From assembly GCA_040385245.1 (NCBI GenBank), contig JAZKHT010000008.1, positions 186,001 to 250,000 of the forward strand: a DNA stretch of 64,000 nucleotides, given 5' to 3'. Below are positions 51,083-60,578 of the stretch, piece by piece (positions within the stretch are counted from its first letter, which is position 1; the number at the start of each line of letters is the position of its first letter). The DNA is from JAZKHT01 sp040385245 (GTDB taxonomy: Bacteria > Pseudomonadota > Alphaproteobacteria > Rhodobacterales > Rhodobacteraceae). The position numbers and the translations under genes were made by a program. Below the pieces are notes generated by a model. The model was not told the DNA's origin. It saw only the letters and a list, made by a program, of their open reading frames with translations, and searched no databases.

Positions 51083-53491
51083 ATGAGCGATCATTCATCT
51101 CCCAGCTATCCGGTGCTGCCGCTCCGCGATATCGTGGTTTTCCCGCACATGATCGTGCCGCTTTTCGTGGGGCGCGAAAAATCCGTGCGGGCGTTGGAAG
51201 AGGTCATGGCCGATGACAAGCAGATCCTGCTGTCCAGCCAGATCGACCCTTCCGTTGACGATCCGGGCACCGATGCGATCTACCGCGTCGGCGTCCTGGC
51301 GAATGTGCTGCAACTTCTGAAACTGCCCGACGGCACCGTCAAGGTGCTGGTCGAAGGCAAGGGTCGCGTCAAGATCACCGAATTCCTGACCAACCCCTCG
51401 TTCTTCGAGGCGCGGGCGGTGGCGCTGGACGAAACCCCCGGTGACAAGCCGTCGGTCGATGCGCTGGTGCGGGCCGTGGCCGAAGAATTCGAACGCTACG
51501 CCAAGATCAAGAAGAACATCCCCGAAGAGGCACTGTCCGCCGTTTCGGAAACGCGCGAACCTGCGCGTCTGGCCGACCTTGTGTCGGGCCACCTTGGCAT
51601 CGACGTCGGCCAGAAGCAGGACCTTCTGGAAACGCTGGATGTCGCGGAACGGCTGGAAAAGGTCTACGGCCAGATGCAGGGCGAAATGTCCGTGCTTCAG
51701 GTCGAGAAAAAGATCAAATCCCGCGTCAAGACCCAAATGGAAAAGACGCAGCGCGAATATTACCTGAACGAACAGATGAAGGCGATCCAGCGAGAGCTGG
51801 GGGACGGCGAAGAAGGCCAGAACGAAATCGCCGAGCTGGAAGAGCGTATCCGCAACACCAAGCTGTCGAAAGAAGCCCGTGAAAAGGCCGACGCCGAGGT
51901 GAAAAAGCTGAAATCCATGTCGCCCATGTCGGCCGAGGCCACCGTGGTGCGCAACTATCTGGATTGGCTGCTGGGCGTGCCGTGGGGCGTCAAGTCGAAG
52001 GTCAAGAAAGACCTGACCAAGTCGCTGGCGGTGCTGGATGCCGATCACTACGGTCTGGAAAAGGTCAAGGAACGCATCGTCGAATACCTTGCCGTTCAGG
52101 CCCGGTCGTCCAAGCTGAAAGGCCCGATCCTGTGTCTGGTCGGCCCCCCCGGTGTGGGTAAAACCTCGCTCGGGCGGTCGGTGGCCAAGGCGACGGGGCG
52201 CGAATTCATCCGCATCTCCTTGGGCGGGGTGCGTGACGAATCCGAAATCCGGGGCCATCGGCGGACCTACATCGGCTCCATGCCGGGCAAGATCATCCAG
52301 GCGCTGAAAAAGGCCAAGACCACGAACCCGCTGATCCTGTTGGATGAGATCGACAAGATGGGTCAGGATTTCCGCGGCGATCCGGCCAGCGCCATGCTGG
52401 AGGTGTTGGACCCCGAACAGAACGGGACGTTCGTCGACCACTATCTTGAGGTGGAATACGATCTGTCCAACGTGATGTTCATCACTACGGCCAACAGCTA
52501 CAACATGCCCGGCCCGCTGATGGACCGGATGGAGATCATCCCGCTGGCGGGCTACACCGAGGACGAGAAGCGCGAAATCGCCAAGCAGCACCTGATTTCC
52601 AAGCAGATCGCCAACCACGCCCTGAAAAAGGGCGAGTTCAAGATCACCGACACGGCGCTGATGGAGATGATCCGCACCTATACCCGCGAAGCGGGCGTTC
52701 GGAACCTTGAACGCGAGATTGCCAAACTGGCCCGCAAGGCCGTGACCGAGATCGTCAAAGGCACCGCCAAGACGGTCGAGGTGACGCCGGACAAGCTGGA
52801 AGGCTATCTTGGGGTCAAGCGGTATCGCTATGGTCTGGCCGAAAAGGAAGATCAGGTCGGTGTTGTCACCGGTCTGGCCTGGACGTCGGTCGGCGGCGAG
52901 TTGCTGTCGATCGAGGCGCTGCGCCTGCCGGGCAAGGGACGGATGAAGACGACCGGCAAGCTGGGCGATGTGATGAAGGAATCGATCGAGGCGGCGGCAT
53001 CCTACGTCCGCTCGATCGCGCCGGAACTTGGCATCAAGCCGCCCCGGTTCGAGACGATGGACATCCACGTCCACGTTCCCGAAGGGGCGACGCCAAAGGA
53101 CGGACCGTCCGCCGGTCTGGCGATGGTGACCTCCATCGTGTCGGTGCTGACGGGTATTCCCGTTCGCAAGGACATCGCCATGACGGGCGAAGTGACGCTG
53201 CGCGGCAATGCGCTGCCCATCGGCGGGTTGAAGGAAAAGCTGCTGGCGGCGCTGCGGGGCGGCATCAAGACGGTACTGATCCCCGAAGAGAACGCCAAGG
53301 ATCTGACCGAGATCCCGGATAACGTGAAGCAGGGCCTGACCATCATCCCCGTGTCCCACGTGCGTGAGGTGTTGCAGCACGCGCTGGTCCGCAAGCCCGA
53401 ACCGGTTGAGTGGGACGAGGCCGCCGAAGAAGCCGCCGCCGCCGCCCGCAAAGCGGCAGCCGAGGCGAACCACGGCCTGACCGCGCACTGA
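51083..53491 (+). CDS. lon: ATP-dependent protease Lon
   Basis: An 802-residue LonA protease. The N-terminal domain (VLPLRDIVVFPHMIVPLFVGREKS) is followed by a coiled coil, the AAA+ domain (Walker A GPPGVGKTSLGRS, Walker B ILLDEIDKMGQDF) and the protease domain, with catalytic Ser676 in PKDGPSAGLAM and Lys719 in GGLKEKLLAALRGG. It degrades misfolded and regulatory proteins in the cytoplasm, and in alphaproteobacteria also cell-cycle factors. The C-terminus has an Ala-rich tail. A strong terminator follows at 53515. Confidence 0.98.
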   Translation: MSDHSSPSYPVLPLRDIVVFPHMIVPLFVGREKSVRALEEVMADDKQILLSSQIDPSVDDPGTDAIYRVGVLANVLQLLKLPDGTVKVLVEGKGRVKITEFLTNPSFFEARAVALDETPGDKPSVDALVRAVAEEFERYAKIKKNIPEEALSAVSETREPARLADLVSGHLGIDVGQKQDLLETLDVAERLEKVYGQMQGEMSVLQVEKKIKSRVKTQMEKTQREYYLNEQMKAIQRELGDGEEGQNEIAELEERIRNTKLSKEAREKADAEVKKLKSMSPMSAEATVVRNYLDWLLGVPWGVKSKVKKDLTKSLAVLDADHYGLEKVKERIVEYLAVQARSSKLKGPILCLVGPPGVGKTSLGRSVAKATGREFIRISLGGVRDESEIRGHRRTYIGSMPGKIIQALKKAKTTNPLILLDEIDKMGQDFRGDPASAMLEVLDPEQNGTFVDHYLEVEYDLSNVMFITTANSYNMPGPLMDRMEIIPLAGYTEDEKREIAKQHLISKQIANHALKKGEFKITDTALMEMIRTYTREAGVRNLEREIAKLARKAVTEIVKGTAKTVEVTPDKLEGYLGVKRYRYGLAEKEDQVGVVTGLAWTSVGGELLSIEALRLPGKGRMKTTGKLGDVMKESIEAAASYVRSIAPELGIKPPRFETMDIHVHVPEGATPKDGPSAGLAMVTSIVSVLTGIPVRKDIAMTGEVTLRGNALPIGGLKEKLLAALRGGIKTVLIPEENAKDLTEIPDNVKQGLTIIPVSHVREVLQHALVRKPEPVEWDEAAEEAAAAARKAAAEANHGLTAH

Positions 53492-53514
53492 TCTGGCGAT
53501 GCGTCCATGACATC

Positions 53515-53543
53515 AAAGGCGCGCTTTCGGGCGCGCCTTTTTT
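53515..53543 (+). terminator. Rho-independent terminator after lon
   Basis: GGCGCGC (53518-53524) pairs with GCGCGCC (53531-53537) around a six-base loop, followed by six T residues and preceded by AAA. It ends the lon transcript before the HU gene. Confidence 0.92.
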
Positions 53544-53663
53544 CTATGTGGCAGTGGGGGCGGGCCGGCTGAATATTCTTCTTCAGCCCATTGCGTCGTG
53601 GTGGAATTGTTTTCAGATTGTGGCTAATCTCGGCGCAAACAAGACCAACAGGACAGTGAGACG

Positions 53664-54116
53664 ATGGCACCGAGTACCCCTCTGAAACCCAAGCCCGCCG
53701 CAAAATCAACCCGGACGCCTGCGCTGAAAGCAGCCACGAAACCGGCGGCAAAGCCCGCCGCAGCCGCAGCCAAGCCCGCAACGATCCGCACGCCCAACGC
53801 GCCAATGGCCGAAACGCCCGGCATCGGCACCGAGGCGCTGCGCAAGAAGGAATTCGTCGAACGCGTCGTCGCGGCTTTTGGCGGCAAGCGTAAAGGCGTC
53901 AAGGAAATCGTCGATGCCACCCTTGCGACCCTTGGTGCTGCACTGGACAAAGGCGAGGCGCTGAACCTGCCGCCCCTTGGCAAGGCGCGGATCGCCAAGC
54001 AGAAAGGCGATGGTCCGGGCGCCGCGATCACGCTGAAGGTGCGTCGTTCCAACCCGTCGAAAAACCTGTCCGACGGGGCCAAAGATGACCTTGCAGACAG
54101 CGGTGAAGATAGCTAA
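53664..54116 (+). CDS. HU-family DNA-binding protein with basic N-terminal tail
   Basis: A 150-residue nucleoid protein. Residues 1-50 form a Lys/Ala/Pro-rich disordered tail like histone H1 tails (KPAAKPAAAAAKP). Residues 55-135 carry the HU fold: helices KKEFVERVVAAF and VKEIVDATLATLGAALDKGEALNLPPLGKARI, then a beta arm. The core Arg/Pro arm is divergent (PGAAITLKVRRSNPSKN). It may bend or bundle DNA, with the tail adding affinity. tRNA-Val(CAC) begins 14 bases after the stop. Confidence 0.88.
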   Translation: MAPSTPLKPKPAAKSTRTPALKAATKPAAKPAAAAAKPATIRTPNAPMAETPGIGTEALRKKEFVERVVAAFGGKRKGVKEIVDATLATLGAALDKGEALNLPPLGKARIAKQKGDGPGAAITLKVRRSNPSKNLSDGAKDDLADSGEDS

Positions 54117-54129
54117 ACACCGCGCCAAC

Positions 54130-54204
54130 GGGTGATTAGCTCAGTGGTAGAGCGCTTCGTTCACATCGAAGATGTCAGGGGTTCAAATCCCTTATCACCC
54201 ACCA
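54130..54204 (+). tRNA. tRNA-Val (CAC)
   Basis: A complete cloverleaf of 75 bases including an encoded CCA. The acceptor GGGTGAT pairs with ATCACCC, and the anticodon stem CTTCG/CGAAG encloses TTCACAT with anticodon CAC (reads GTG). The T arm is GGGGTTCAAATCCC. Confidence 0.97.
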
Positions 54205-54601
54205 TTTTCCCAAGCACTTTCGGTCAGTGTGCGAACTGCGCTCAGGTTCAGTGGCGTTCGTTCGCGCACTGACCGCTTCTGATAGCGCCCCGGAACATGT
54301 CGCGCTTTGCTTGCCGCGATCAAATCCGGTTCGGATCGAGGCACGCCCCTTGCCAGCTCACAGGCGCGACTGTAATTTTGCCGCTGCTTGAGCCATTTCG
54401 GAGAACCGGTCCTATGAGCCGTGGTGGGGCTTCCGGCCACCCAAGCGCCGTCCCATCCAATTCATCCGTCAGCTGTGAGGCAGCACGGCCCCACGCGGGC
54501 AATCCGTCCAACGGGCGTGGCGAAAGCTGCGCCCTTTGTGCATAGGGGCCGCTGCTTTCCGCTTGCCGTATCCCCGCGCTTTGCGCTACACGCCGCGCCA
54601 A
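54205..54601. other. Spacer between the two tRNA-Val genes
   Basis: 397 bases with no supportable gene and no integrase or att repeats. It holds a long inverted repeat at 54221-54275 (listed separately). The short stretch CGCGCCAA precedes both tRNA genes (54121-54128 and 54594-54600), so the immediate upstream region was duplicated with the tRNA. Confidence 0.6.
54221..54275. repeat. 16-bp inverted repeat after tRNA-Val(CAC)
   Basis: CGGTCAGTGTGCGAAC (54221-54236) pairs with GTTCGCGCACTGACCG (54260-54275), with one T-G wobble and a 23-base loop, starting 17 bases after the tRNA. It is a very stable stem without a T-run. It could be a processing or termination signal, a small RNA, or a remnant of a mini-transposon. 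Confidence 0.6.
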
Positions 54602-54677
54602 GGGTGATTAGCTCAGTTGGTAGAGCGCCTCGTTTACACCGAGGATGTCGGGAGTTCGAGTCTCTCATCACCCACCA
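54602..54677 (+). tRNA. tRNA-Val (TAC)
   Basis: A complete 76-base cloverleaf with encoded CCA. The acceptor GGGTGAT/ATCACCC is identical to the upstream tRNA-Val. The anticodon stem CCTCG/CGAGG encloses TTTACAC with anticodon TAC. It lies seven bases from the end of the convergent YhaN-like gene. Confidence 0.97.
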
Positions 54678-54683
54678 TTTCCG

Positions 54684-57600
54684 TCACAAGTCATGCACGA
54701 CGGCATCCGGGCAGATCCGGGTGGCGATGTCGCACAGGTGGCGGTGGTGGGTCAGATAGATCACCTGACCGACGGCGGCCATGTCCGACAACAGGCAAAA
54801 CGCCTCGGCTGCGCGGTCGTCGTCAAAGGTTTCCATGATGTCATCGGCGATGAAGGGCACCGGGGGGCGGGCTGCGGCCAGCACATGATAGCCCGCCACG
54901 CGCAGCGCCAGATAAAGCTGGAACCGCGTGCCCTTTGACAGATCCTGCGCGCGTTTTGAGGCACCGTTTGCCGCCAGTGCCACCAACACCTCGCGGTCCT
55001 TGTCGGGTTGGGCGGCAAGGCCGGTATAGGCACCCCGGCTGATGGTGCGAAAGGCGTCGGACGCGCGCAGCATCATAGCCGATCGGTGGCTGTCGCGATA
55101 GGTGCGCAGGCCGTGGTCCAGCGCCAAGATGCCGAACCGCTGGCGCAGGTGCTTGCGCGCCGCCTCGGCCGTTTCGATCAGCAGGGTCTGGCGTTGTTCG
55201 TCCAACCGCGCGACCGCATCATCCCCCCCCACCGCCGCCAGTTGACGTCGCGCCTCGGACAGGGTGGCGAAGGCCTGTTGCCCTTCGGTCGCGGCACGGC
55301 CGGCCAGTGCCGCCGCCTGCGCCAGATCGCGGTCCAGCGTGTCCGGGGCCAGGCTTGCCATGCGTGCCTCTGCTGCGCCCAGATCGCCGGTTCCCAGCGC
55401 GGCTGTCAGGTCATCGGCAAGACCGTGCCGTTGCGCCGCAAGTTCGGCGCGGGCGGCGGCTGCGGTCAGGGCGGCGCGCAAGGCAGGCACGTCCGTCGCC
55501 CCGCCCACCGCAGCGCCCAGACGCGCGGTCAGGCGGGCTTGCAAATCGGCCAAGGCGTCGATGTCCTGCCGCAGGCGTTCAAGCGTGCGCGTCACATCTG
55601 CCAATGTCTTTGCGGTATCCTCGGCCTGCCGCAATCGCCGGGTCAAAACCGGCCACAGTTCATCACCCGTCAGCCCCATCGCCTGACCCAAGTCCGCACA
55701 GGCCGCGCGAAAGGCATCGCGGTTCGCCTTCATCTTGGTGATGCGGCTGTGCAGGGCGTCCGCTTCGGCCATCGCGGGGCGCAGATCGGCCAGCAGGGCC
55801 AGCCTGTCCTGCATCGGTCCGGTATCGGGGGGCAGGGCGGCCAGCCAACTGCCCGCGCAGGCGGCGGCCCAGTCGCGGTGCCATACCTGCGCGTCGTCTT
55901 GCGCCTGATCGCGCTGATGTTGGCGGCGGGTCTGCAGGCGTTCCGCCTCGGCATACGCGGTGCGCAGGGCTGAGTGTTTGCCGCCCGCATCCACCCGCGC
56001 TTGGGCTGTGGCCAGCAGGATGTCGTAGGGCGCCTCTTGCCCAAGGATCAGGCTCAGTGTCTGACGGGCCTGTTCCACCTCAGACTCTGCCGCAAGCACA
56101 TCGGCCTCGGCGGCGTGCAGGATGCGCCCCGCCTCAAATACCGCATCCCGGCGGGCCAGCCAGTCGCGCAGATCGGGCAGGGGGGTGTCGGCAGGCAGGC
56201 CAAGGGCGTGAAGGGCTGATTGCGGTGCCGCCAAAGCTGCGGCAAGGTCGGTTTGTGCCGTCTGAACGGCCATCCTGGCAGCGTCAAGATCAGCCATAAC
56301 CTGTGCCAGTGCCGCCTGCGCCTGTGCGTCAAGCTGCGCGTCGGCCCCGGCGGCAGCAAGCTGTGCGGTGATCCGGTCATCCTGCCTAAGCGCGATTTCA
56401 AAGGCTTGCGCCGTCTGGTCGGTCAGGCTGGCCCGGTGCAGCGCCCACAGATGTTCGCGCTGTGCCCGGCTGTGCGCCGCATCGGCGGGGGTGGCGTGGG
56501 CCTGTGCCTGACGCATTGCACGCACGGCCTGTTGGCGCGCACCCTCGGCGGTCAGGTGCGCCAGATGATCCTGCACCTGCGCATGCCGCCGGGTGGCCGT
56601 GTCAAGATCGGCTTGCCAGCGCTGCAATTGGGCAGGCCCCGGCACGGGCAGGGCGGCCAGCGCCTGCACGGACCCCGTCCAAGGTGACACCGCAGCCAGC
56701 CGGGCCTGCACAGGACCGCTTGCCGCCATCTGCGCACGTTGCGCCAATCGCAAAGTCTGCCCCGGATCGGCGGCGCGCAACCGCGCCAGCAGGGGGGCCA
56801 GTGCCTCGGCCCCTGCATCCGTCCCTGCATCCGCCAGACGGGCGCGCGCCTCGGACAGGTGCAGGTCAGCGTCGGACAGTTCGGCCGCGCTGGTCGCAAG
56901 CCGCGCCTCGATCCCCGACCGCGCGGCGGTCAGCGCGCGCAGCGTCTCCAGCGTGGCGGGGGGCAGCGCCACCTGCGCGGGATCAACTCCGGCCTGCCCC
57001 AAACGGTGCAGCAGCGACGCAATGGCGTGGCGCGCATCCGTCAGGGCATCCATTCGCGCGGGCAAGTCTTTCACCGCCTCGTCATGCGCGGATTTCAACT
57101 CCTCTGCCGCCGCGATCCGGTCCGCCAGCGCCAAAGTGGCGTCGTCGGGCACAAGTTCAGCCAGCCGGACCGTGGCCCGGCGCACCTCGTCCTGCCGCGC
57201 GGCGCTGTCTGCCGTAGCCCCCACCAGTCGGTCCAGATCGTTGGCCCAGCCCGGCGGAGGGGGCGGCAGGTCCGGCATCTGCGCAAGGTCATGCGCCACA
57301 CGCTGCAGCCGCTGCCACAGCGGCAGCGCGGTCTTGCACCGGGCAAGGTCGGCGGCCACCGCCTCGGCCGTCGTTTGCGCCGACAGGGCGCGGGACCATG
57401 CCGCCTCGGCCTCGGCCAGTTGGGCGGTCAGGCGGGCATATTGGCTGGCTTGGGTGTCGATCTCGCGCCGCTGTGCCTCGATCTTTTCCAGCGCGTGGCG
57501 CAGGTCGACCAGCCCGCCAGACCGTGCGTTCGGTCGAAAGAAGGTGTCCGCCTCGCGTCGCAGGGTTTCCAACTCGGCGCTCAAACCCGTCAACCCGGCC

Positions 57601-58061
57601 GAGGTGGAGAACAGCAATTGCCCCAGATCGCCCTGACTTTGCAGGATGCTTTCGCCGCCCAGTTCCAGCGTTTCATCGTCCAGCGAAAACATCGCCTGAT
57701 AGGCCGCCCGGTCCATGCCCGACAGAAGCGAGGCGATGGCCGCCTCGGGCAGGGGGGCGTCGGTTGCGTCCAGCAATCCGCCCGTCCGCGCCCGGATGCG
57801 CGACAGCGGAACGGTCCGCGCCCCGTCTTCCAACACCGCGCCCACGCGCATCGTCGCCTTGGCGTGCAGAAAATCGTAGCGGGTCTTTTCGGGAATGCCG
57901 TAAAGCAGATCCAGCCAGGCCGACAGCGTCGTGGATTTCCCCGCCTCGTTCGGACCGTACAGGATGTGCAGATCGGGTTTGCCGGGCCGGGCCGGGCCAA
58001 GGTCGATCACCCGGTCGGTGAACTTGCCATAGCGCGTCAGATCAAGGCTGCGCAGGCGCAT
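54684..58061 (-). CDS. YhaN-type SMC-like AAA ATPase
   Basis: An 1125-residue ATPase of the Rad50/SbcC class. Walker A is YGPNEAGKSTT (residues 35-45), the centre is a long Ala/Gln/Arg-rich coiled coil (about 200-970), and the C-terminal head has LSKGTRFQLYLALR (signature region) and VPFIADDIMETFDDDRAAE (Walker B). Partners of this type work with a YhaO/SbcD-like nuclease in DNA-end processing or repair. It overlaps the upstream nuclease gene by one base (TGATG, 58059-58063), so the subunits are made together. The exact DNA substrate is unknown. Confidence 0.88.
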   Translation of the reverse strand: MRLRSLDLTRYGKFTDRVIDLGPARPGKPDLHILYGPNEAGKSTTLSAWLDLLYGIPEKTRYDFLHAKATMRVGAVLEDGARTVPLSRIRARTGGLLDATDAPLPEAAIASLLSGMDRAAYQAMFSLDDETLELGGESILQSQGDLGQLLFSTSAGLTGLSAELETLRREADTFFRPNARSGGLVDLRHALEKIEAQRREIDTQASQYARLTAQLAEAEAAWSRALSAQTTAEAVAADLARCKTALPLWQRLQRVAHDLAQMPDLPPPPPGWANDLDRLVGATADSAARQDEVRRATVRLAELVPDDATLALADRIAAAEELKSAHDEAVKDLPARMDALTDARHAIASLLHRLGQAGVDPAQVALPPATLETLRALTAARSGIEARLATSAAELSDADLHLSEARARLADAGTDAGAEALAPLLARLRAADPGQTLRLAQRAQMAASGPVQARLAAVSPWTGSVQALAALPVPGPAQLQRWQADLDTATRRHAQVQDHLAHLTAEGARQQAVRAMRQAQAHATPADAAHSRAQREHLWALHRASLTDQTAQAFEIALRQDDRITAQLAAAGADAQLDAQAQAALAQVMADLDAARMAVQTAQTDLAAALAAPQSALHALGLPADTPLPDLRDWLARRDAVFEAGRILHAAEADVLAAESEVEQARQTLSLILGQEAPYDILLATAQARVDAGGKHSALRTAYAEAERLQTRRQHQRDQAQDDAQVWHRDWAAACAGSWLAALPPDTGPMQDRLALLADLRPAMAEADALHSRITKMKANRDAFRAACADLGQAMGLTGDELWPVLTRRLRQAEDTAKTLADVTRTLERLRQDIDALADLQARLTARLGAAVGGATDVPALRAALTAAAARAELAAQRHGLADDLTAALGTGDLGAAEARMASLAPDTLDRDLAQAAALAGRAATEGQQAFATLSEARRQLAAVGGDDAVARLDEQRQTLLIETAEAARKHLRQRFGILALDHGLRTYRDSHRSAMMLRASDAFRTISRGAYTGLAAQPDKDREVLVALAANGASKRAQDLSKGTRFQLYLALRVAGYHVLAAARPPVPFIADDIMETFDDDRAAEAFCLLSDMAAVGQVIYLTHHRHLCDIATRICPDAVVHDL

Positions 58062-59293
58062 CAGGCGGCACCGGACAGGCGGGCCAGAACCTCGTCCGCG
58101 CCCTGCTTCATCAGGGCGGCGATGGCGTCGCTCTGGTCGGCCTCGGTCGTGCCAAGCAGGTCGCGCAGATCCCGTGGCAGCGCCTTCAACAGCGCGTCAA
58201 CCTCGGTCATCGCGGCTGCCAGAACGGCGGGGCTGGCGGCGGCAGCGCCGATCATCTGCGCCAGATCGCCAAGGGGGCCTGCGACATCGCCATGGGTGCA
58301 GGCGGTTTCGATCTTGTCGATCCAGACCGACCCGATGGCGTCGGACACCGCCACCGCCTGTTCGCGCAACAGATCAAGGTCGCGCAGCACCCGCCATGCC
58401 AGCGGTGTGGCCCCGGTCAGCACCGGGCGCAGCACCAGATGATCCTGTGGCAGGCTGCGCCGCGCGTCCTGCAAACCTGCGGTCAGCGCGTCGACCACCG
58501 CGCGCCAATCGGCAACCCCGGTCACATCGACGTGCAGGCGTTCGAACCGGGCGACGGCGGTGTCGCGGGTTTCCACGGTCTGCGTTCCATCGTCGTCAAT
58601 CGTGACCAGTGTGACCGACTTCGCCCCCGCCTCGCCGACATCGCGGCCCTGCGGCATGCCGGGCATCACCACCCGGCATCTGCCCGGATAATCGGCGCGG
58701 ACATGGACATGGCCAAGCGCCCAGTAGTCGAACCCGGTCGCCTGAAGGTCGGCCACCGTGCAGGGGGCATAGGGATCGTGGCCCGCAGCCCCGATTAGGC
58801 TGCTGTGCAGCATCCCGATGTTGATGGCCCCTTTGACCGGGGCCTTGAACCGATCCAGCAGGCTGTCGGGCGCATGGGGCCGGGCAAAGCTGATTCCGTG
58901 GATTGCCACCGGGCGGGGGCGGTCCAGCATCACCACATCCGCCCTTGCCCCAAAGACGGTGACAGACGGGGGAAACACCAGTTCCTTTGTGATCCTGCTT
59001 TCCGCGTCGTGATTGCCCCGGATTACAAAGGCCGGGATGCCCGCCGCATGCAGCCGGTCAAACTGCCCCACCAGAAACCGCGCCGTTTTCATCGAGGTCT
59101 GGCTGCCATCATACAGATCGCCCGCGATCAGCAGCGCATCGACGGATTCCGTCAGACACAGATCGATGATGCGCGCAAACACCGTGCGGGTGGCGGTGCC
59201 TATCAGGTCCGACAACCCCTCGTGCCGCAGGGCAAGAGACCGCAGCGGCGAATCCAGGTGGATATCGGCGGTGTGAATGAACCGGAACGGCAA
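58061..59293 (-). CDS. YhaO/SbcD-like DNA repair metallophosphoesterase
   Basis: A 410-residue nuclease subunit. The metal ligands of the calcineurin-type core are visible: FIHTADIHLDSPL, IAGDLYDGSQ, VIRGNHDAES, MLHSSL and LGHVHVRADYPG. The C-terminal 150 residues form a cap domain. It is the probable partner of the ATPase gene it overlaps by one base. No promoter can be assigned in the 80-base gap before the divergently placed 59374 gene's end. Confidence 0.9.
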   Translation of the reverse strand: MPFRFIHTADIHLDSPLRSLALRHEGLSDLIGTATRTVFARIIDLCLTESVDALLIAGDLYDGSQTSMKTARFLVGQFDRLHAAGIPAFVIRGNHDAESRITKELVFPPSVTVFGARADVVMLDRPRPVAIHGISFARPHAPDSLLDRFKAPVKGAINIGMLHSSLIGAAGHDPYAPCTVADLQATGFDYWALGHVHVRADYPGRCRVVMPGMPQGRDVGEAGAKSVTLVTIDDDGTQTVETRDTAVARFERLHVDVTGVADWRAVVDALTAGLQDARRSLPQDHLVLRPVLTGATPLAWRVLRDLDLLREQAVAVSDAIGSVWIDKIETACTHGDVAGPLGDLAQMIGAAAASPAVLAAAMTEVDALLKALPRDLRDLLGTTEADQSDAIAALMKQGADEVLARLSGAA

Positions 59294-59373
59294 GGGCGCG
59301 CACTTTCAAAGGCTTGGGCAATGGTCTGACGGGGGCAGTCAACCATGCCGGCGCCGCTTTGCCTATGGCAAAG

Positions 59374-60504
59374 TCAGCGCATCAGGGCTGCTTGCAAGGC
59401 CTTGATCATCGCCTCCACCCCGTCTTGCGTGGTCACCGACCCCGGCGACAGGCGCATCACCTGCCCGCGCGCATCGCATGACAGGTCTTGCGCGCGCAGG
59501 GCCGCCACCAGCACCGGGGCAGGGTGCGCGTCCGGCAGGCGGATCATCAGGCTGCCGCCGCGCTGCCCCTCGGGTCGGGGGGTGACAAGCGTCAGGCCCA
59601 TGTCATCGACCGCATCCAACAAACGCGCGGTCAGGGCGCGGTTGTGCGCCAGAAGGGCAGGCTTGTCCTGACCCGCATGCCAGGTCATCGCGGGCAGCGA
59701 GGCGGCGGCGGCCATCACGCCTGGGGTGCCGTTGTCAAAACGGCGGATGTCAGTCGCAAAGGCGAACTTGTCCAGATCCCAGCTGAACGGGTTGTCCTGG
59801 CTGAACCAGCCGCGCAACTCCGGCTGGCACTGGTCTATCAGCGCCTGCGCGACATGCAGGATGCCCGCACCGGGCGTGCCACACATCCATTTCAGACTGG
59901 TGGTGATGCTGAAATCCACCACCGGGGCCATCACGTCATAGGGCAGCAACCCGGCGGCTTGGGTGATGTCCACGCCGACGATCGACCCCATCGCCCGCCC
60001 ATGCGCCACAAGGGGCGCCAGATCGACCCGGTGCGATGTGGTCGACGACACCCATGTTAGCAGCGCAAGGCCCACATCAGGGCCCCATGCGGCGATGAAG
60101 TCCTCATCCTCGACCCAAGTCGCGCCCTGACGGATCGGCACGGTGTCCAGCGCAAAGCCAAGCCGGTCCTGCAATCCCGTCAGCAGAAAGTGGTTCGACG
60201 GAAAGCAATCCTGCGCCACCAGCACGCGCTTGCCGCGCAAGGCCCCATCAGGCAGGGCGGTGATCAGCATGTGCAGGCTTTGCGTGACACTTTCGGTGGT
60301 GGTGACCGTGCCTGCGGGTGCGTTCAGGATATCGCGCCAGCGGTCGATGAATTCGGCCCGTTTGCCAAGGGCATAGCCCCACTGACTGTCGTTGCAGGCC
60401 CCCCAGACCCCGGCAAATTCGGTCATGGCGGTGGCAAGGTCCGCCGCCTTGCCGGGATACTGCCCGATGGAATGGTAAAGAAAATAGCCTGCGCCGTCAG
60501 TCAT
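59374..60504 (-). CDS. Kynureninase-like class V PLP enzyme
   Basis: A 376-residue fold-type I PLP enzyme. VTTTESVTQSLHML holds the phosphate-binding turn, VGVDITQAAGLLPYDV the conserved Asp that binds the PLP ring, and TTSLKWMCGTPG the Schiff-base Lys205. KWMCG resembles kynureninase rather than SufS. A substrate other than kynurenine is possible. ATG 60504 (MTDGAGYF) has GAAGGG upstream; the frame to 60573 is not conserved-looking. It is divergent from the kinase-PLP enzyme pair to the right, with a 203-base promoter region between. Confidence 0.8.
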   Translation of the reverse strand: MTDGAGYFLYHSIGQYPGKAADLATAMTEFAGVWGACNDSQWGYALGKRAEFIDRWRDILNAPAGTVTTTESVTQSLHMLITALPDGALRGKRVLVAQDCFPSNHFLLTGLQDRLGFALDTVPIRQGATWVEDEDFIAAWGPDVGLALLTWVSSTTSHRVDLAPLVAHGRAMGSIVGVDITQAAGLLPYDVMAPVVDFSITTSLKWMCGTPGAGILHVAQALIDQCQPELRGWFSQDNPFSWDLDKFAFATDIRRFDNGTPGVMAAAASLPAMTWHAGQDKPALLAHNRALTARLLDAVDDMGLTLVTPRPEGQRGGSLMIRLPDAHPAPVLVAALRAQDLSCDARGQVMRLSPGSVTTQDGVEAMIKALQAALMR

Positions 60505-60578
60505 CGGATGCCCTTCAGATTCGGCCCCAAGGCCCGTGCGCGCAAAGGCTGGCAGGATGGGCGGAGTTTTCAAGAAGT

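Noticed and set aside
51095..53488. A 797-codon open frame antisense to lon
   Set aside because: It mirrors lon's high-GC codon pattern, has no ribosome site or recognisable domain, and lon on the other strand is certain.
54130..54677. Integration site for a mobile element at the tRNA genes
   Set aside because: No integrase, att repeat or foreign composition beside the tRNAs; shared 3' sequence is explained by the tRNAs being alike.
54421..54759. A 112-codon frame running through tRNA-Val(TAC)
   Set aside because: It overlaps a complete tRNA cloverleaf; the tRNA explains the sequence.
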